DNA of 27,262 nucleotides from Branchiostoma floridae. Lineage: Eukaryota; Chordata; Leptocardii; Amphioxiformes; Branchiostomatidae. Positions 20,101 to 24,000 of this stretch are shown piece by piece. Both the position numbers and the translations under genes were made by a program. The DNA is taken from positions 22,610,836 through 22,638,097 of the forward strand of contig NC_049984.1 of the NCBI RefSeq assembly GCF_000003815.2, in the 5' to 3' direction. How positions within the stretch are numbered: position 1 is the stretch's first letter; the number at the start of each line of letters is the position of its first letter. The notes beneath the pieces are model-generated. The model was not told the origin of the DNA, ran no database searches, and saw nothing but the letters and a program-made list of their open reading frames with translations.

Positions 20101-20515
20101 TACGGCAGTAAGAGACTACAGTGCATGGCTAAAAACCTGTGAACAGTCATTTTTCCTGCTACCGCAAATTTAAGTCCCCATGAACTTCAAATTGCATTTA
20201 CAGTTATTTTTATTTTTGTAGCAAAACCGAAAACATAACCTTCTGGCGAAGGTAAATTTATGATATGACGTTGAACCATTGAAGTAGTCTTGTGACATGG
20301 TACATAAATCATATAGAATTTTCAAAGATAGCACAAATAGCCACAGCTTGTACATATATATGTCTGATAGCTAACTGTGTACTAAATAAATCATGAGAGT
20401 GAAACAAACAAGAGTTGTGAAACGTAACCTGAGTTTTGTCCAAGGAATCTAGCTGAATGGCTTCCTTGACGAGCCCCATGGCCGCGTGTAACATGCCTTC
20501 CTGTGGACCCGCCAT
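2069..20515 (-). CDS. VPS9D1: VPS9 domain-containing protein 1 (complete gene, 15 coding exons)
   Basis: This is the complete coding gene. The exons listed separately join in phase to 2469 nt, 822 residues plus stop. Residues about 6-90 are a MIT-like helical region (conserved [18 protein letters not shown] and [13 protein letters not shown]). Residues 111-230 are decapeptide repeats. Residues about 256-390 are a charged coiled coil with [27 protein letters not shown] and [15 protein letters not shown]. Residues 389-627 are an acidic linker, and about 630-822 form the VPS9 domain. The ADDLLP aspartates (764-765) and GYCLT tyrosine and threonine (804, 807) correspond to the Rabex-5 GEF residues Asp313, Tyr354 and Thr357, so Rab5-family nucleotide exchange is plausible. 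Human VPS9D1 is about 630 residues; the excess here comes from exons 4 and 10. The start is the ATG at 20515, with G at -3 and +4. Confidence 0.93.
2151..2939 (-). other. VPS9D1 intron 14
   Basis: 789 bp. It holds family C repeat copy 1 (2231-2446). The remaining 2450-2939 shows no gene or repeat I can name. Confidence 0.7.
2231..2446 (-). repeat. Dispersed repeat family C, copy 1
   Basis: On the minus strand: GGTGCCCAGCCCCTCCAGC, TCTGTCCTGCCACTTGCTA, GTAACCATGGTGACAGCC, a GAGGAAAAAGAAATGGAGC purine run and GGTAAACATAATAAG. Same order as copies at 10686 and 15495. Confidence 0.75.
2940..3044 (-). CDS. VPS9D1: VPS9D1 coding exon 14 (VPS9 catalytic core)
   Basis: 105 nt, phase 2 to phase 2, acceptor ttccacag and donor GAAGG|gtcagt. 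It encodes [20 protein letters not shown] and then [16 protein letters not shown], nearly identical to human [25 protein letters not shown]. The ADD aspartates align with the catalytic Asp of Rabex-5-type GEFs. Confidence 0.97.
3534..3606 (-). CDS. VPS9D1: VPS9D1 coding exon 13
   Basis: 73 nt, phase 1 to phase 2, acceptor cttttcag and donor TCAAT|gtaaga. It encodes [19 protein letters not shown] and then KTAAS, matching human VRTLRIICVCAED. Flanking introns 12 (3607-3998) and 13 (3045-3533) show nothing recognisable. Confidence 0.92.
3999..4195 (-). CDS. VPS9D1: VPS9D1 coding exon 12
   Basis: 197 nt, phase 2 to phase 1, acceptor cttgtag and donor ATCG|gtatgg. It encodes [32 protein letters not shown] and SKLECI, matching human REAALSRSMELYRN and KKLECIV. 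Confidence 0.93.
4183..4548 (+). repeat. Tandem duplication spanning the exon 12 acceptor
   Basis: Copies 4183-4357 and 4374-4548 share GTGGTC(C/G)GCTTGCCT, AAAAAGTCT, CTCTGCAGTTCCCC, AGGGGCCCAAAGTTATAACA and CACTTCTT. The left copy contains the first bases of exon 12 and its acceptor. In the right copy the acceptor AG is preceded by TTGA instead of TTGT and leads nowhere. Confidence 0.85.
4196..5180 (-). other. VPS9D1 intron 11
   Basis: 985 bp. It holds the tandem duplication 4183-4548 and a degraded hAT MITE (4798-5103). A motif before the MITE (ACCAAATGTCATAAAGATCC) is related to one at 19911-19930 in intron 1, probably another dispersed repeat. Confidence 0.75.
4798..5103. mobile_element. 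hAT-type MITE (TAGGG family), degraded copy
   Basis: 306 bp. Ends TAAGGGTGGTACCGGTAT and ATACCGGTACCCACCTCTA, and interior blocks such as GTGGACCAGATGTTG, CAGGCATTCACACATTTT and CTGGACCTGAACCGGACCTG, match 25515-25928. No clear target duplication remains. Confidence 0.85.
5181..5310 (-). CDS. VPS9D1: VPS9D1 coding exon 11
   Basis: 130 nt, phase 1 to phase 2, acceptor tctcccag and donor TTCAG|gtgaga. It encodes [20 protein letters not shown] and then [11 protein letters not shown], matching human [28 protein letters not shown]. This is the entry to the VPS9 module. Confidence 0.96.
5638..5791. repeat. Short element with 14-bp perfect inverted ends
   Basis: AAGTGACACTAGTG at 5638-5651 and CACTAGTGTCACTT at 5778-5791 are exact inverses. 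Between them ACTACAGTCATGG occurs twice. Possibly a small MITE; no target duplication is visible. Confidence 0.5.
5866..6100 (+). repeat. Left arm of long inverted repeat
   Basis: 235 bp, GC-rich. It is made of two diverged tandem units of about 95 bp, each with GAGACT(G/A)TTC near the start and GCGGAGCGCGCACGGCGAT near the end. GAGAATCGAAC (5881-5891) and GTTCGATTCTC (5930-5940) form a perfect 11-bp hairpin stem inside it. Confidence 0.9.
6575..6905 (+). repeat. Repeat family F, copy 1 (interrupted)
   Basis: Shares CGAGATATCG, TAAATTCTAC, GGAAACATTAACTACG and TTTTGGCGGCA with 8960-9120. It is split by the 209-bp transposon and lacks the ATG-containing segment present in the other copy. Confidence 0.7.
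6602..6810. mobile_element. 209-bp transposon with perfect 20-bp TIRs and 9-bp TSD
   Basis: Ends TAACCTGGAATCCAGTCTAC and its exact inverse (6791-6810). It is flanked by AATTCTACG at 6593-6601 and 6811-6819. The TIR similarity continues imperfectly inwards (TGGCTCGGCC against GGCCAATCCA). A 9-bp duplication is typical of Mutator-like elements; with no transposase the superfamily remains inferred. It interrupts an older repeat whose uninterrupted relative is at 8960-9120. Confidence 0.88.
6985..7620 (+). repeat. Diverged tandem repeat, period about 150 bp
   Basis: About four units share GATTTTGGGCCTCCTGG-like and TTGAACTTGACATTGTAGGT-like blocks, with anchors near 7093, 7244, 7397 and 7544. 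Each unit also has a GCGCTGTATCTCCGGAACG-like block and a TTTGGTACGTGGGTTG-like block. Long frames on both strands here are side effects of the repeat; no protein family is recognised. Confidence 0.8.
7866..7949 (+). CDS. Possible orphan first exon, 28 codons
   Basis: ATG to AAG|gtatgt gives [20 protein letters not shown] and then IECGHKRK. The Lys/Glu-rich composition, the C-x2-C pair and a strong donor at the end look coding-like. No partner exon could be joined, and the context is repeat DNA, so it may be a transposon relic. I do not recognise the product. Confidence 0.25.
8067..8306 (-). CDS. Unassigned ORF in intron 10
   Basis: A 79-residue frame ending [15 protein letters not shown]. 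Its composition is more protein-like than that of the overlapping + strand frame. It has no recognised domain and lies in a repeat-filled unit. Possibly a degraded transposon protein fragment; chance is equally possible. Confidence 0.15.
   Translation of the reverse strand: MSLSIPFIDGKLLAMEALKSSEAVVVRANTQQTSPQTNEQLLRRGISSYICRDKMQQTILNSKQNKAKPPPLNPACTID
8960..9120 (+). repeat. Repeat family F, copy 2
   Basis: The direct-orientation relative of 6575-6905. It contains a short frame 9039-9146 starting AACATGGCG ([20 protein letters not shown] then 15 more residues, stop TGA). This could be a first exon of a lost transposon gene or chance. Confidence 0.6.
9159..9347 (-). mobile_element. CR1-like LINE reverse transcriptase, C-terminal fragment
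   Basis: The minus strand encodes [20 protein letters not shown], then [20 protein letters not shown], ending RLRKMKLTN and TAA at 9159-9161. RPHLEYC..AWSP....I..IE.VQRRA is the hallmark that follows the reverse transcriptase domain of CR1/L2/jockey-type LINEs. The frame is intact over about 63 residues, but upstream it runs into unrelated sequence, so it is a short 3' fragment. Confidence 0.85.
9343..9606 (-). CDS. Acidic ORF with internal duplication, unassigned
   Basis: 87 residues from ATG at 9606, starting [20 protein letters not shown]. Two related segments ([20 protein letters not shown] and [20 protein letters not shown]) show a tandem duplication. It directly abuts the LINE fragment but in a different frame. 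The function is unknown; it could be an exon of a transposon-captured gene. Confidence 0.25.
   Translation of the reverse strand: MKYQLSGIKQVEEPETEPAEVEAAGVHNTPLDESQMNFSLLQEETVPDTEQAAAEVEEASVYIYHSTPLQSPTATRPRADHLPQHRP
10401..10630 (-). repeat. Right arm of long inverted repeat
   Basis: The inverted copy of 5866-6100, about 98-99 percent identical and lacking one ATACT pentamer. The adjacent interior (10310-10400) is not shared with the left arm, so the arms end sharply at TGTCTAG. Confidence 0.9.
10686..10858 (+). repeat. Dispersed repeat family C, copy 2
   Basis: Blocks TGACCAGCC, AGCTCTGTCCTGCCACTTGC, GTAACCATGGTGACAGCAGT and GAAGAAGAAGAAACGGAAC are shared with copies at 2231-2446 (-) and 15495-15690. 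It abuts exon 10 (the donor lies about 35 bp away). Confidence 0.75.
10899..11617 (-). CDS. VPS9D1: VPS9D1 coding exon 10 (long acidic exon)
   Basis: 719 nt, phase 2 to phase 1, acceptor ccttcacag and donor ATGG|gtaagc. It starts [20 protein letters not shown], matching human LPDHPIAQLLRRLQ. It continues with about 170 residues rich in Ser, Glu, Asp and Gln, and ends [20 protein letters not shown], matching the human helix before the VPS9 domain. The middle is probably disordered and is not alignable to human. A purine-rich [11 protein letters not shown] stretch precedes the final helix. Confidence 0.93.
11823..11911 (-). pseudogene. tRNA-like sequence (pseudogene or SINE head)
   Basis: On the minus strand there is a good A box (TGGCCGAGCGG), a perfect T arm GTGGG-TTCGAAC-CCCAC with B box, and an eight-T run at 11813-11820 that could end pol III transcription. 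The putative acceptor strands GTTAGCG and TTGTAAA do not pair, and no anticodon arm folds cleanly, so it is not a working tRNA. The type II length (about 89 nt) suggests a Leu/Ser-like ancestor. Confidence 0.6.
12080..12320 (+). repeat. Dispersed repeat family E, copy 1
   Basis: Shares GGGTAGTGGGTTGTTATCC and several later blocks (CTCCTTCCA, GTAAAAATGGGT-like, GACTTCGG/AACTGAAG-like) with 17115-17300. Probably a non-autonomous element; it extends to about 12585 past the nested MITE. Confidence 0.6.
12334..12550. mobile_element. MITE with TAACGCTAGTTCACC ends
   Basis: 217 bp. The first 44 bp (TAACGCTAGTTCACCTTTAT ... ATCCGTTG) are mirrored at the right end (CAACGGAT ... ATAAAGGTGAACTAGCGTTA) with a few mismatches. 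The terminal TA at each side may be the target duplication (mariner-like pattern). It is inserted between two halves of an older repeat whose arms AAAGGTAGTCCCAT (about 12068-12081) and ATGGGACTACCTTT (about 12565-12578) are themselves inverted. Confidence 0.85.
12750..12835 (-). CDS. VPS9D1: VPS9D1 coding exon 9
   Basis: 86 nt, phase 0 to phase 2, acceptor tactctag and donor CTACG|gtaatt. It encodes [20 protein letters not shown] and then EELVKQVL, matching human [24 protein letters not shown]. Confidence 0.93.
13540..14145 (-). mobile_element. Probable tRNA-derived SINE, split by a MITE
   Basis: Read on the minus strand, the right part has an A-box-like TAGCTCAACTGG (about 14120-14131). 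Beyond the MITE, a B-box-like GGGTCAAATCC lies at about 13660-13672, followed by a body with GGAAGGGATGTAAAATGGGG. The A-B distance without the MITE is roughly 65 nt, a little long, so the assignment is tentative. Confidence 0.45.
13693..14085. mobile_element. MITE with CACC...GGTG ends and about 30-bp TIRs
   Basis: 393 bp. The left end CACCTTTCTCACGCGG runs into GGCCATGATAGATC, and the right end mirrors it as GATCTATCATGGCC followed by CTCGCGTGAGACAGGTG. Further inverted matching occurs at TTCAATGAGGCAAA / TTTGCCTCATTGA. TA flanks both ends, compatible with a TA target duplication, though AATACACC/GGTGTATT could instead be part of the TIR. Confidence 0.8.
14175..14262 (-). CDS. VPS9D1: VPS9D1 coding exon 8
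   Basis: 88 nt, phase 2 to phase 0, acceptor ttttccag and donor GAG|gtacgc. It encodes [20 protein letters not shown] and then [10 protein letters not shown], matching the human RF...[21 protein letters not shown] region. Confidence 0.92.
14516..14568 (-). CDS. VPS9D1: VPS9D1 coding exon 7
   Basis: 53 nt, phase 0 to phase 2, acceptor cacccag and donor GTGAG|gtaagg. It encodes [17 protein letters not shown], matching human LQRKMEERRLRLQEAA. Coiled coil. Confidence 0.92.
15040..15265 (+). repeat. Dispersed repeat family D, copy 1
   Basis: Homologous to 19177-19380. Shared blocks include CAGAAAATGTCAA, GTCTGTCGGTCAG, GAAACATTGAATTG and GCGCTAGTGCTTTT-like sequence. The family is unknown to me. 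It lies in VPS9D1 intron 6. Confidence 0.65.
15495..15690 (+). repeat. Dispersed repeat family C, copy 3
   Basis: Shares an ordered series of blocks with 10686-10858 and with the reverse strand of 2231-2446: TGACCAGCC, CCACTTGCTACAT, GCGACAGCCTTCTGGTC, a GAAGAGGAAGAAAGGAAC purine run and GGTAAACATAA. Probably a short non-autonomous element. Its end abuts exon 6. Confidence 0.7.
15706..15768 (-). CDS. VPS9D1: VPS9D1 coding exon 6
   Basis: 63 nt, phase 0 to phase 0. The acceptor tttgtag was chosen over the closer ctacag because it keeps NLSLQRR, which aligns with human LTLSLQRQ. The exon encodes [18 protein letters not shown] and then QEA, a coiled-coil segment. The donor is gtatcc. Confidence 0.9.
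16073..16090 (+). repeat. (ACT)6 microsatellite
   Basis: Six perfect ACT triplets in VPS9D1 intron 5. Confidence 0.9.
16541..16841. mobile_element. MITE with CAGGRCTCGAAAT ends and TGCAGGTA subterminal motifs
   Basis: 301 bp between CAGGACTCGAAAT and its near-inverse TTTCGAGCCCTG, flanked on both sides by CAATT (16536-16540, 16842-16846). The motif GCAGGT occurs at least six times direct and twice inverted, mostly near the ends, as expected for transposase-binding subterminal repeats. CAGGG ends resemble hAT, but the flanking repeat is 5 bp rather than 8, so the superfamily is open. Confidence 0.75.
16888..16996 (-). CDS. VPS9D1: VPS9D1 coding exon 5
   Basis: 109 nt, phase 2 to phase 0, acceptor ttccaag and donor CTG|gtaggg. 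It encodes [20 protein letters not shown] and then [16 protein letters not shown], matching human TPLEEASLQNQKLKAAYEARMARL. The donor was chosen by phase and by the end of similarity. It lies only 46 nt from a MITE (16541-16841). Confidence 0.88.
16997..17593 (-). other. VPS9D1 intron 4
   Basis: 597 bp. It holds one copy (about 17115-17300) of the dispersed repeat also found at 12080-12320, sharing GGGTAGTGGGTTGTTATCC. The rest is unique-looking AT-rich sequence. Confidence 0.75.
17115..17300 (+). repeat. Dispersed repeat family E, copy 2
   Basis: The second copy of the 12080-12320 family, in VPS9D1 intron 4. It keeps GGGTAGTGGGTTGTTATCC and CCATTTTTACACC blocks. Confidence 0.6.
17594..18101 (-). 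CDS. VPS9D1: VPS9D1 coding exon 4 with decapeptide repeats
   Basis: 508 nt, entering in phase 1 (acceptor ccaacag) and leaving in phase 2 at AGGAG|gtcagt. After [15 protein letters not shown] come 12 decapeptides of consensus [10 protein letters not shown], then a Ser/Pro/Arg-rich tail. The frame is open throughout, and both splice phases fit exons 3 and 5. The human protein has only a short, non-repetitive Pro-rich linker here, so the repeat block is a lineage-specific expansion. It is probably disordered. Confidence 0.88.
17668..18027 (-). repeat. 30-bp coding minisatellite, 12 units
   Basis: Twelve uninterrupted 30-bp units lie exactly in the reading frame. On the + strand the unit reads as GGCAGGGACTGGTTGCCAGG followed by TGCTGCAGGT. 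On the gene strand it encodes P-G-N-(Q/H/Y)-(S/A)-L-P-(P/L)-(A/V)-(A/T/S). Most differences between units are single substitutions and none breaks the frame. Confidence 0.95.
18407..18518. repeat. 16-bp tandem repeat in VPS9D1 intron 3
   Basis: Seven head-to-tail units of TGATTTGTTTGTGTAT; units 2 and 3 carry TGCATA-type variants. No coding or RNA role is visible. Lengths probably vary between alleles. Confidence 0.95.
18554..18646 (-). CDS. VPS9D1: VPS9D1 coding exon 3
   Basis: 93 nt, phase 1 to phase 1, acceptor attacag and donor gttagg. It encodes [20 protein letters not shown], the third MIT-region helix, matching human KLAQQCLERAQ. The flanking introns (331 and 452 bp) hold no recognisable gene; intron 3 has the 16-bp tandem repeat at 18407-18518. 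Confidence 0.93.
18978..19053 (-). CDS. VPS9D1: VPS9D1 coding exon 2
   Basis: 76 nt, entering in phase 0 after cactag and leaving in phase 1 at CACAG|gtaagt. It encodes [18 protein letters not shown] and then TEAKDHT, the most conserved helix of the N-terminal MIT-like region (human: EAYTEYLRSIHYISQVLL). Confidence 0.95.
19177..19380 (+). repeat. Dispersed repeat family D, copy 2
   Basis: Homologous to 15040-15265. A tail block shared with copy 1 (AAAAAACTC(T/A)GAACC) reappears at about 19675-19690, after the LINE fragment, which suggests that fragment was inserted into the repeat. Confidence 0.65.
19463..19671 (+). mobile_element. LINE reverse transcriptase fragment (motif A region)
   Basis: Encodes [20 protein letters not shown], then [13 protein letters not shown] and an IVNGT block. 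[12 protein letters not shown]...L..KL..YGI.G is the RT motif A segment of CR1/jockey-type LINEs; the catalytic Asp is kept. Only about 65 residues remain, so it is dead. Confidence 0.88.
19966..19988 (+). repeat. (AC)n microsatellite
   Basis: Eleven and a half AC units following a CTACCAAATATCATGAAGAT block, an arrangement often seen at the 3' end of invertebrate SINE/LINE-like repeats (inference). Confidence 0.9.
20008..20204. mobile_element. Palindromic MITE, copy 2
   Basis: 197 bp with perfect 12-bp terminal inverted repeats ACTGTAAATGCA / TGCATTTACAGT. The interior GTTCGCGGTTTCGCGGTGG and the complementary CACTTCACCGAGAAC fold back. Relative of 294-493. Confidence 0.85.
20429..20515 (-). 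CDS. VPS9D1: VPS9D1 coding exon 1
   Basis: 29 codons (residues 1-29) from ATG to CAG|gttacg, ending in phase 0. It begins [13 protein letters not shown] and contains VKEAIQLDS, the first MIT-type helix. It matches the start of vertebrate VPS9D1 in length and in the AIELD-like motif. The donor GTTACG is a weak variant. Confidence 0.9.
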
Positions 20516-20890
20516 CCCTGCCACCGATCCTAACCGCAGATGAGATCACCGGAAAATAAACCATCCAGTGTAATATTTGTTCCCTCCCATTTTTCTGTTT
20601 ACTTCGTCATGACCCCCTTCTGACCTCCCGAACGCTCCCGTCGGGTCGGGTCGGTAATTTCCGTAAACAGTCGCCACTACCACGCCTTTCATTATCAAGG
20701 TAAGAGAAACGTTTTCCTGGATTATTTTGTTATCATTTACCTTAATCTAAATTAGTACACGTGAATATCAATAACGTAATGTATGGTTTATGGAAATGAG
20801 ATGATTTGGTGAACGGTATCGTTGGTGTTCGGGAATGTCCGGAGTGACTCGGCGCGCTCCCGGACATTTCGGCGTGCATTCGGATTCAAT
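20516..20890. promoter_or_regulatory. Bidirectional promoter region, VPS9D1 / ACIN1
   Basis: 375 bp separate the two divergent start codons. The DNA is CpG-bearing (for example GCTCCCGTCGGGTCGGGTCG near 20634) with no TATA box I can place. The ACIN1 ATG sits in CAATATGGCGG, which resembles a YY1 site overlapping a start codon. An in-frame TGA at 20810-20812 supports 20891 as the ACIN1 start. Confidence 0.6.
20834..20868 (+). promoter_or_regulatory. Inverted repeat in ACIN1 5' leader
   Basis: AATGTCCGGAG (20834-20844) and CTCCCGGACATT (20857-20868) pair with one bulged C around a 12-nt loop, ending 22 nt before the ATG. It could be an RNA hairpin or a palindromic protein site. Confidence 0.5.
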
Positions 20891-21025
20891 ATGGCGGACG
20901 AACAACTGCTATTGGACGGCAAACCGCTGAACCAACTGCGCGTTGTGGACCTCAAGGCTGCCCTCGAGAAGCGAGGACTGTCCAAAAGCGGTTCAAAGAA
21001 CGAACTTGTCAAGAGGCTCAAGCAG
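20891..21025 (+). CDS. ACIN1: ACIN1 exon 1 (SAP domain)
   Basis: 45 codons from ATG (A at -3, G at +4) to CAG|gtttgg, phase 0. [16 protein letters not shown] begins the SAP helix-extended-loop-helix. Confidence 0.95.
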
Positions 21026-24000
21026 GTTTGGTCCTCACACCTTTGTTTTACCTCAGGGAGCGACGCTGGCGAGTTTTCCGGCGCAGTTTTTGCGGGGTTT
21101 GGAGCGGGGCGTTGTGTCGAGGAAGATGAAGCTCTTGCCGATGTTGAAGTGATTGTTTTTGCACGTTGTCTTTTGTTCGGAACTGCGCCATCATGGCGTC
21201 GCCGCGTGCTCCCTGGTCGGCCAGACAGTTATTTCTGTCCCTCCTACTTCTGTTTCCTCCTAGCCGCATGCCTTCGCTCAGAAATTGTCGCCCAAAATGC
21301 TTTCTCTAAATCGGTCATGTTGTATACCCCGTAAATCATCAAATATGCATTTCGTGTGTGACCCTATTACTAGGTAATTTCGGGAGGCGTTTTTTCGGCT
21401 GGATTTTCGGTCTAGGTCGTGTTTTTCTGCCTTTATTTGCATCTTCTGGTCACCACATTTGTATTAACTCCAACACAGTTATTTTCTATCATTTAATGCC
21501 TCACAGTAATATGATATTCAAGCAACGCGTTGTTTCTTGTAACGCTTGTAAAATTTCACAGGAAATGGACCGTACCAAAGGTCAAAAGGGGTGATGCATA
21601 TGTCATCTTTGAGTTAAATCTGATTAAATTTGATAATAATTTTCAAGTTATATTATTATTCCAGGGTCACCTTTTGGCTTTACAACAATTGTGCCCTAGG
21701 AATCGGGATATGTGAACCTAGTTTAAAAAAGAGTCAGTTTACTTAAAATGTATTTTATTTTTAAGATTGTGATCTGAATTTTTTTCAGCACCACGAATTC
21801 AAAACTACCGTTAAGTTATGGAAATGTTTCAGGAGGCATAGGTACTAGTAAACTGGAAATTAACCTCTATACTGTTGGGGGCAGGCTTTTAGCTAGGAAT
21901 TTTTTTAGGGTGTACATCTGTAATGTGTTGTACTCTCCGCACTGCGCGGCGGAGCCGTGCGACGAGCGCCGAAGGTGCGAGCATTGTAGGGGGGTCCGGG
22001 GGTATCCTCCCCCGGAAAATTTTTAAATTTAAAGCCTCTGAAATGCTATTTCCTGCATTTTAAAGTAGAATATAGCCAAATTTTTGTCTTTGCTGTATTA
22101 CTACTTTTGTCCTGAGAATGGGAGGTATGTGTTCTTGATTAGAGGTGGGTATGGCTTAAAGAATACATGAGGTAATTTTCAAGTAATATAACACTGATTC
22201 CTTACAATATAATGTTTCATGAGTTAATACATACAATCAGAGAGAGTAAATTAACCTCACTGCTAAAGGTGATGTTACATATATAACAACAGCAAGCTAA
22301 AGAAGTCTACAAGAAAATATGCAAACCAACAGAGGAGAAAGTGTAGCCAGGACTGCCAGGTACATCTTATATTTCTTTTGTGTATCTACTCTGTTAAGAA
22401 CATAGCTGAAAATAAATGCACTGAAAAGTTACTTGTAGCCTGTAACATCAGCGTTAACTTTACACAGTACAGAAAAATATGTGTACAAACATTTAATTCA
22501 TCGAAAATATATCTTCTTCTTTCGGTTAGAAAACCAACATCCATTTATCAATATTTTGAAAATAAAGACTGCAACAAAAGTAATATCTCAAGTTACCGTG
22601 AAAAAATCGCGACCTCCGTTCAACATTTTCTACGAATTCAGTGCCGAAACCGCCCCCCTCCCCAGTATGTCATCGTCACATTAGCTGTTGTTTTTCCCAC
22701 ATTCCACCGACAAACAAGCAAAAAAAACCTCCAAAACAATCCTATACATGTACTTATCACCAATGACTTCAGGCATTCGACGAGTTTTCGTAAACAAATC
22801 ATAGTTTTAACGCTTTCCTGCGTGATTTTTCCCGCGAAAACAGCGGGGATATCAGATATTCCACCAATAATGGCGCCCGGGCGCGCTACGTCACGCCGAA
22901 ATGGCCAATGGGGTGCGACTGTCGCGATTCGCGAGATGTGAGTTGGTGCGAGATTGCGCGAGACTTGAGGTAGAATCACCCAAAATGGCGGCTCGGTGCT
23001 CGGCGCTCGGCCCGGAATCGGCAAATTTTGAACTTTGAGCGAAATTTCCGGGGGGAAATAAGGGCGTACAGAAGCCGTACATCCAAAAAACAGGGCGTAC
23101 ATTTTGTGATATTTTTGTTAAAGGGCGTACATTGTACGCCCGTACGCATTGCTAGCTAAAAGCCTGGTTGGGGGACTTTAAGTTTAACTTACTCCACAAT
23201 ACCGCTAGATATACTAGTAAGACAGGAAACGTCACCAAGCTAGCACAAATTTGTATCAATTTTTTGTACTTCAAGCGTTTAAAAGGATGCAACGTGCCGC
23301 AAATAGGCCCCTTAGATTTATTGCGTCCCTCAATAAATCAGCACAGGATTTAGCCACAAACGGTTTCTCATCCGTAATTTTCGAACGCGTGAGGTCACCG
23401 AGTGAACTGAATCAGATTCTGATCGCAAATCGAAACCTGATTCAAACAAGGGACGATATCTCTGAAAGCGTTTGGGACTCATCGGTCATCTTCGCTTGCG
23501 TTCCAAAATTTTGGAACAATGGCTGCCCCAATGGCGCGGGCAGCGCTCAGATTTTCAATGAGTTTTCATCACCCAACGACTCACATCTTTGCTTAATGAC
23601 AGTCGATATGCAATGAGATAGCATTATTTAACTTTACTGTGTTATATTATTTTTTGAATCTAAGTTCATTATTGTCATGGTTATATTGAAATCATTTTCG
23701 TTAATCCTGCTGTCATTTTGTTGGATGGTTCCCCAACTTTTTTTTGTTTCTGTTTATTTGAAAACCCAATAAAAAAAACAAAAAAAACAACAACAACATC
23801 TACTGAAAAAAAACTTTACTGTGTGTAAAAATGACTTGAAAATTGAATTGAAAAAACAAAAAAAATTGCATTGGTGCCATTAAATTGCCACAAACTATTT
23901 TTAAGGTACTTGATCAGACAATTGGGTACTCACCGTACTGACAGCCTGACTTTAGTTTGCCCGAGTAAGTACTCCATGTAGCTGCGTATATCCACTCAGA

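Larger units (their letters stand above)
19054..20428 (-). other. VPS9D1 intron 1
   Basis: 1375-bp intron. It contains the palindromic MITE copy 2 (20008-20204), an (AC)n tract, a LINE RT fragment (19463-19671) and one copy of a shared dispersed repeat (19177-19380). No further exon is needed for phase. Confidence 0.8.

Noticed and set aside
20822-20890. Upstream extension of ACIN1 exon 1 ([12 protein letters not shown]...)
   Set aside because: It would start at a non-ATG codon directly after an in-frame TGA; the conserved protein starts at the ATG at 20891.
22378-23102. 187-codon + and 154-codon minus frames
   Set aside because: Both lie inside the hAT-like element, overlap each other, and show no hAT transposase motif (no BED finger, no dimerisation-domain pattern).
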